Assembly (NCBI GenBank): GCA_025353625.1
Contig: JANXOJ010000438.1
Coordinates: forward strand, 1 to 36,973
DNA: 36,973 bases
Direction of reading: 5' to 3'
Source of the DNA: Planctomycetota bacterium
GTDB lineage: Bacteria; Planctomycetota; Planctomycetia; Pirellulales; Thermoguttaceae
Position 1 is the first letter of the stretch; each line of letters begins with the position of its first letter. Positions 33,726 through 36,973 of the stretch are shown here, piece by piece. The notes under the pieces were generated by a model. The model saw only the letters and a program-made list of their open reading frames with translations, searched no databases and was not told where the DNA came from. The translations under genes were made by a program, and so were the position numbers.

Positions 33726-33818
33726 CCCCAAGGGTTGGGGTAGATTGCCCTACGTTGCCCGGCCAAGATTGGACCAATAGATCGTGCAACTGCGGTAGGT
33801 TTGCACGGTCTCGCACCG
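33726..33818 (+). promoter_or_regulatory. Structured 5' leader of the 679-aa kinase gene
   Basis: The leader downstream of the promoter holds consecutive inverted repeats: CCCCAA-GGG-TTGGGG (33726-33740), CGTGCAA/TTGCACG with an 11-nt loop (33783-33807), and CGGT/ACCG (33806-33818). None is followed by a T-run. The arrangement could affect translation or bind a regulator, but no known riboswitch is recognised. Confidence 0.4.
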
Positions 33819-33898
33819 TTGATGTTGTTCGTATTGGTGACCCGAGCGGTGACTAGGATATGTTATCTCGGATTTCCTGCCCCCAAGGGAATTGCCGG

Positions 33899-35938
33899 AT
33901 GAGCTATCACGATGACCAACTCGAAAGCGACGAAGCGACCGTTGCTAGTCCGTCGCGGCTGGCTGCCGTTTATACGGAATTCCAGCGCGAGTGGTCTAGC
34001 GGCAAGCGCGTGTCGATAGAAAGCTGGCTGTCGAAAACGCCTTCCGGCTCGCGCGATACTATTCTGCGTCAGTTGCTAACGCTCGAAATACGCACCCGCC
34101 ATAGCTGCGGTGAAAAGCCGTCTCCCGGCGATTACACCGCACGTTTTCCCGAGCAGGCCGATTGGATTCGATTACAGATCAATCAATTGGAATCGGAAAG
34201 CGGCATCAATGACGCAACTGAGAGTTGGGCTCGCCGCGTGCAGGGATCATCGGTTACGGAAACCGAGGTTCGTCCCACGACTACCGCCGTGCCGCAGCAG
34301 CTCGGCAGATATCGACTCGACGCGCTGATCGGTGCCGGCGGCTTTGGTGAAGTGTGGCGAGCTTGGGATCCCAACCTAGAGCGGGCGGTGGCCATCAAGA
34401 CGGCGCGGTCCGATAGCCACGAGCCTTGCAACCAGTTTTTAGCTGAGGCTCGCAGACTGGCTTTGCTGCGGCATCCGAATATAGTCTCCGTATTTGACGT
34501 CGGAGAGATCGACGGCCGATTTTACATCGTTGCCGATTTTATTGAGGGTCAGACGCTCGCCTCGCGGATGCGGGGGCAGCCGCTACCGCCGCAGAAAGCG
34601 GCCGACTTGATAGCGACCGTGGCCGTCGCGCTGCACCACGCACACCTGCAAAGCATTGTGCATCGCGACGTCAAGCCGGCGAACATCCTTCTCGATCGCC
34701 GCGAACGGCCCTTCGTGGCCGATTTTGGCCTTGCCGCTTCCGAATGGGAGCAGTTATCGGAATCGGCCGGCGTGATGGGAACCCGCGCCTACATGTCGCC
34801 GGAACAAGCCCGCGGCGAAGGACGCCACGCCGACGCACGCACCGACGTCTACAGTTTGGGGGTCATCCTCTTTGAACTTTTGACCGGGCGGAGACCGTTT
34901 GTGGGCAAGAGCCCTTCGGAATATATCGAACAGTTGCAAAACCGCAGTCCGCGTCCGCTGCGTACGATCGACGATACCATTCCGCGCGAACTGGAACGGA
35001 TATGTCTAAAGTGTCTTGAAAATTCGCCGTCGAATCGCTACACCACAGCCGCCGATCTGGCCGAAGACCTTCGCGCATGGATAACGACAGCGCGCCAGGG
35101 GCGGGGATGGTCGATCGGCAGAACGGGGGCTATCGGCATCGCCAGTGCCGCCGTTCTATCGATCGCCGTACCGGGATACTATATTATCTTTCGCGGTGGC
35201 CCGAGTACATTGCCGGCAAAGGCCGCTGCGACGAAAATGGCCGAAGACGATAGCGAACGCCGCAAAGCAAAGCCCCGCGAGTCTGCTCAGGCACCTGCCG
35301 CTCTTCCGGTCGCCGACGACCCGTTCGGCTGGCGCATTCGCTTGGGACAACTTCCCCACGAACTGATTTGGCCCGGCTATCGCGGCACGGGATCGCCCGG
35401 TTTCCGCAATGAACTTCGAGCGTACGAGATTACCTCGGACCACATCCGCCTCGTCGAATTAGGAAAGCTTACGGACAAGCCGTGCAGCCTCTCCATCGGC
35501 ATAAAGCAGCCGTTCTGGAACGGTGCGGCAGGCATTTTTTTCGGCTATCATATCGTCGACGACAAGGGGCATTCCCGCAGTCGATTTCAGATCGTCGCCC
35601 TAAATATGACGTCGGATCGCGAGAAACGTACCATGCAGATCACTCGTTCGATCTCGGAGATCGATCCGGAGGGTGGCCAAGTCGTACCCGTTTTTCATTT
35701 TGGAGCGGTAACCGTGACGCCGCCCTCCTCGACTTTCCCTCTTCAGCTCGAACTGCAGTTTGCCGCTCGTGGTACGCAGATCAAACTGAGCGAAATCCGT
35801 TGGCAAAACGTCGCTTTGTCGGCTTTGATCGATGCAGACGTGGAAGCAACTATTTCACCAACCGATTATTCCGGTCCCTGGGGCATTTGCGGCCAATTGG
35901 GTACTACTTGGTGGTATGACCCGCTCATCACTCCCTAA
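33899..35938 (+). CDS. Membrane serine/threonine protein kinase with C-terminal sensor-like domain
   Basis: A 679-aa protein. The start is ATG 33899 (MSYHDDQLESD) with AAGGGA 8 nt upstream; an in-frame ATG at 33860 has an AGG only 2 nt away. Residues 1-130 are an N-terminal region with SRLAAVYTEFQREW. The kinase domain begins at about 138 (RYRLDALIGAGGFGEVWRA) and has Lys166 in AVAIKTA, HRDVKPAN (about 255-262) with the catalytic Asp, DFG (about 274-276) and GTRAYMSPEQA. A single membrane helix lies near 411-432. The C-terminal 240 residues form a beta-rich region (WPGYRGTGSPGF, then AAGIFFGYHIVDDKGHSRSRF), likely an extracytoplasmic sensor or carbohydrate-binding fold. Its ligand is unknown. 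The next gene starts 26 nt downstream. Confidence 0.93.
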   Translation: MSYHDDQLESDEATVASPSRLAAVYTEFQREWSSGKRVSIESWLSKTPSGSRDTILRQLLTLEIRTRHSCGEKPSPGDYTARFPEQADWIRLQINQLESESGINDATESWARRVQGSSVTETEVRPTTTAVPQQLGRYRLDALIGAGGFGEVWRAWDPNLERAVAIKTARSDSHEPCNQFLAEARRLALLRHPNIVSVFDVGEIDGRFYIVADFIEGQTLASRMRGQPLPPQKAADLIATVAVALHHAHLQSIVHRDVKPANILLDRRERPFVADFGLAASEWEQLSESAGVMGTRAYMSPEQARGEGRHADARTDVYSLGVILFELLTGRRPFVGKSPSEYIEQLQNRSPRPLRTIDDTIPRELERICLKCLENSPSNRYTTAADLAEDLRAWITTARQGRGWSIGRTGAIGIASAAVLSIAVPGYYIIFRGGPSTLPAKAAATKMAEDDSERRKAKPRESAQAPAALPVADDPFGWRIRLGQLPHELIWPGYRGTGSPGFRNELRAYEITSDHIRLVELGKLTDKPCSLSIGIKQPFWNGAAGIFFGYHIVDDKGHSRSRFQIVALNMTSDREKRTMQITRSISEIDPEGGQVVPVFHFGAVTVTPPSSTFPLQLELQFAARGTQIKLSEIRWQNVALSALIDADVEATISPTDYSGPWGICGQLGTTWWYDPLITP

Positions 35939-35964
35939 AAACCTTGCTAAAACTAGGAGTTATC

Positions 35965-36759
35965 GTGACACAAATTGTCAAAGGAACATTCAACGATTGC
36001 GTTCGGATTGATGTCCCCGAGGGTACGAGCGACCCCAAGCCCCTTTGCGTGACGGTCGACAAAAACAATTGTATCACGGCTAGCGGCGGAACCGACGACG
36101 GAAACGTTAGCTCCATTGTTACGGTCGAGGGCGTGCTAGACGGTGGTGCGACCTTTCCCGGTGTCTCGACCGGGCTGCATTGGTCGATCCCCAATATCGG
36201 CCCCCTTAACATCGGGCAGAAATACAGGTTGGACGTCAATATCACCGTCATGCGATTCGGCAGCAGCCATCCGATGCCCTGCACGAACTTCAAACCGTTC
36301 ATCGCCGTGAACGACAGCTATTCGTGCCCTTCGGGGCACTCGCCTCCTATGGGATTGACCCGCGCCCGCACCATGCCGCGACGCTTCCTAGTGCGGCTGC
36401 CCGACGAATCTCCCGGCAGGCAAACGCAAGACGGAAGCCCGCCGCTCGATGAGATGCTGGGTACCAGCAGTATTTGTTTGGTGTACGATTTTGATTCTTC
36501 CACGCTTACAGAACCAGTATGGAAGAATGTAGATTCACCGGCGTCCTCCGGCTGCTGGACATTGCGAATTGACCAGTCTTGCTGCGTTTCGAATGCGGAA
36601 CTCGTGTATCTTAGTGCGGACCCGCGCTACGTACTCGTGCCAATAACGTATCGATGCAGTTCGTGGCGTTTTTCCGGGCAAAGTGTCTTCGTGCTAATTA
36701 ACTCGGCAAGCGCGGATTTGGAGGCAGCACCGCGTACGGTCGTGGTGGAGCCGGCTTGA
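35965..36759 (+). CDS. Cys-rich protein of unknown function next to the kinase
   Basis: A 264-aa protein I do not recognise. The start is GTG 35965 with a good AGGAG 5 nt upstream; a TTG at 35944 lies before that site. No signal peptide or membrane helix is seen. The first half looks like a beta-sandwich (GVSTGLHWSIPNIGPL, then KYRLDVNITVMRFG). At least nine cysteines are spread along it (FNDCVRID, PLCVTVDKNNC, PMPCTNF, YSCPSG, SSICLVY, SGCWTLRIDQSCC, YRCSSW), many of them near the C-terminus. That density could reflect disulfides, metal binding or cross-linking, but the absence of an export signal is puzzling for disulfides. It follows the kinase by 26 nt and precedes the Cys4 gene by 2 nt, so the three form a probable operon. 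Confidence 0.72.
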   Translation: MTQIVKGTFNDCVRIDVPEGTSDPKPLCVTVDKNNCITASGGTDDGNVSSIVTVEGVLDGGATFPGVSTGLHWSIPNIGPLNIGQKYRLDVNITVMRFGSSHPMPCTNFKPFIAVNDSYSCPSGHSPPMGLTRARTMPRRFLVRLPDESPGRQTQDGSPPLDEMLGTSSICLVYDFDSSTLTEPVWKNVDSPASSGCWTLRIDQSCCVSNAELVYLSADPRYVLVPITYRCSSWRFSGQSVFVLINSASADLEAAPRTVVVEPA

Positions 36760-36761
36760 GC

Positions 36762-36973
36762 ATGGAGCGAGAATTGCCTATTTGCCGCCATCGCGGCGAT
36801 GAAGTTCGGCGCGGACATTGGGCTTGCTCGTCGACGAAGCTGATCGTACTTCATGGCTCCGTCGTGGCCGAAGACTGCCGTGCCTGCCCGTACGTGGACC
36901 ATCCTAGCGAGCCGGTTCCGCCAATGTTTGCTCGCCTGAAGCCGCATTCCAACGGCAATCGAATCGGGGGATC
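36762..36973 (+). CDS. Partial protein with a zinc-ribbon-like Cys4 N-terminus (3' end outside the window)
   Basis: The ATG at 36762 starts 2 nt after the preceding stop; 70 codons are visible and the frame is open to the right edge. The sequence MERELPICRHRGDEV has Cys8, WACSSTKL has Cys22, and VAEDCRACPYVDH has Cys39 and Cys42. Four such cysteines are compatible with a zinc ribbon or knuckle, although only C39-C42 has CxxC spacing. The visible part is positively charged (ERE, CRHR, VRR). The GGAG upstream at 36747-36750 lies near the end of the previous gene. Its family and its real size cannot be told from the visible part. Confidence 0.7.
   Translation, partial: MERELPICRHRGDEVRRGHWACSSTKLIVLHGSVVAEDCRACPYVDHPSEPVPPMFARLKPHSNGNRIGG

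Overview
The window looks like chromosomal DNA from a planctomycete, probably a Pirellulales-type bacterium. This is inferred from a DUF1559 prepilin-like protein paired with a small carboxypeptidase-regulatory-like lipoprotein, two serine/threonine kinases of planctomycete architecture, very large secreted or membrane-anchored proteins of unknown function, an alternative (ApgM-like) homoserine kinase candidate beside homoserine dehydrogenase, and GC-rich DNA with dispersed intergenic hairpins. No phage, plasmid, insertion sequence or CRISPR array is evident.

Layout. From 1 to about 29.4 kb nearly all genes are on the minus strand; from 29.6 kb to the end they are on the plus strand. Minus strand, left to right: a C-terminally truncated secreted esterase/SMP-30 fusion; a 1183-aa membrane kinase with nine exact 48-codon TPR periods; an outer-membrane beta-barrel-like protein; a tRNA-Arg(CCU) on the plus strand; a two-gene operon of giant proteins (1154 and 2173 aa); a three-gene glycan operon (glycosyltransferase, sulfotransferase, methyltransferase); an inositol-monophosphatase-family gene; an RluA-type pseudouridine synthase; an ApgM-like phosphotransferase/mutase; homoserine dehydrogenase; a lipoprotein; and a DUF1559 protein. 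Plus strand: a secreted rhodanese-like protein with a secreted partner of unknown function, a small exported helical protein, purF, a small membrane protein, a second membrane kinase, a Cys-rich protein of unknown function, and the start of a protein with zinc-ribbon-like cysteines.

The best candidate for an undescribed system is the operon at 7523-17505. Its two proteins appear to hold three copies of one architecture: a roughly 920-985 residue beta-rich extracytoplasmic region followed by a three-helix membrane tail. The 2173-aa protein looks like a head-to-tail fusion of two such units, with a relic signal-peptide-like segment at the junction, and it overlaps the upstream gene by ATGA. A second candidate is the right-end cluster of kinase, Cys-rich protein and Cys4 protein, expressed from a likely sigma70 promoter with a long structured leader. 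The glycosyltransferase, sulfotransferase and methyltransferase genes are packed tightly enough to suggest one pathway for a decorated (sulfated and methylated) surface glycan. The homoserine dehydrogenase and ApgM-like genes suggest that threonine synthesis uses a non-ThrB homoserine kinase.

All functional calls rest on motifs and context read by eye; no database search was possible.
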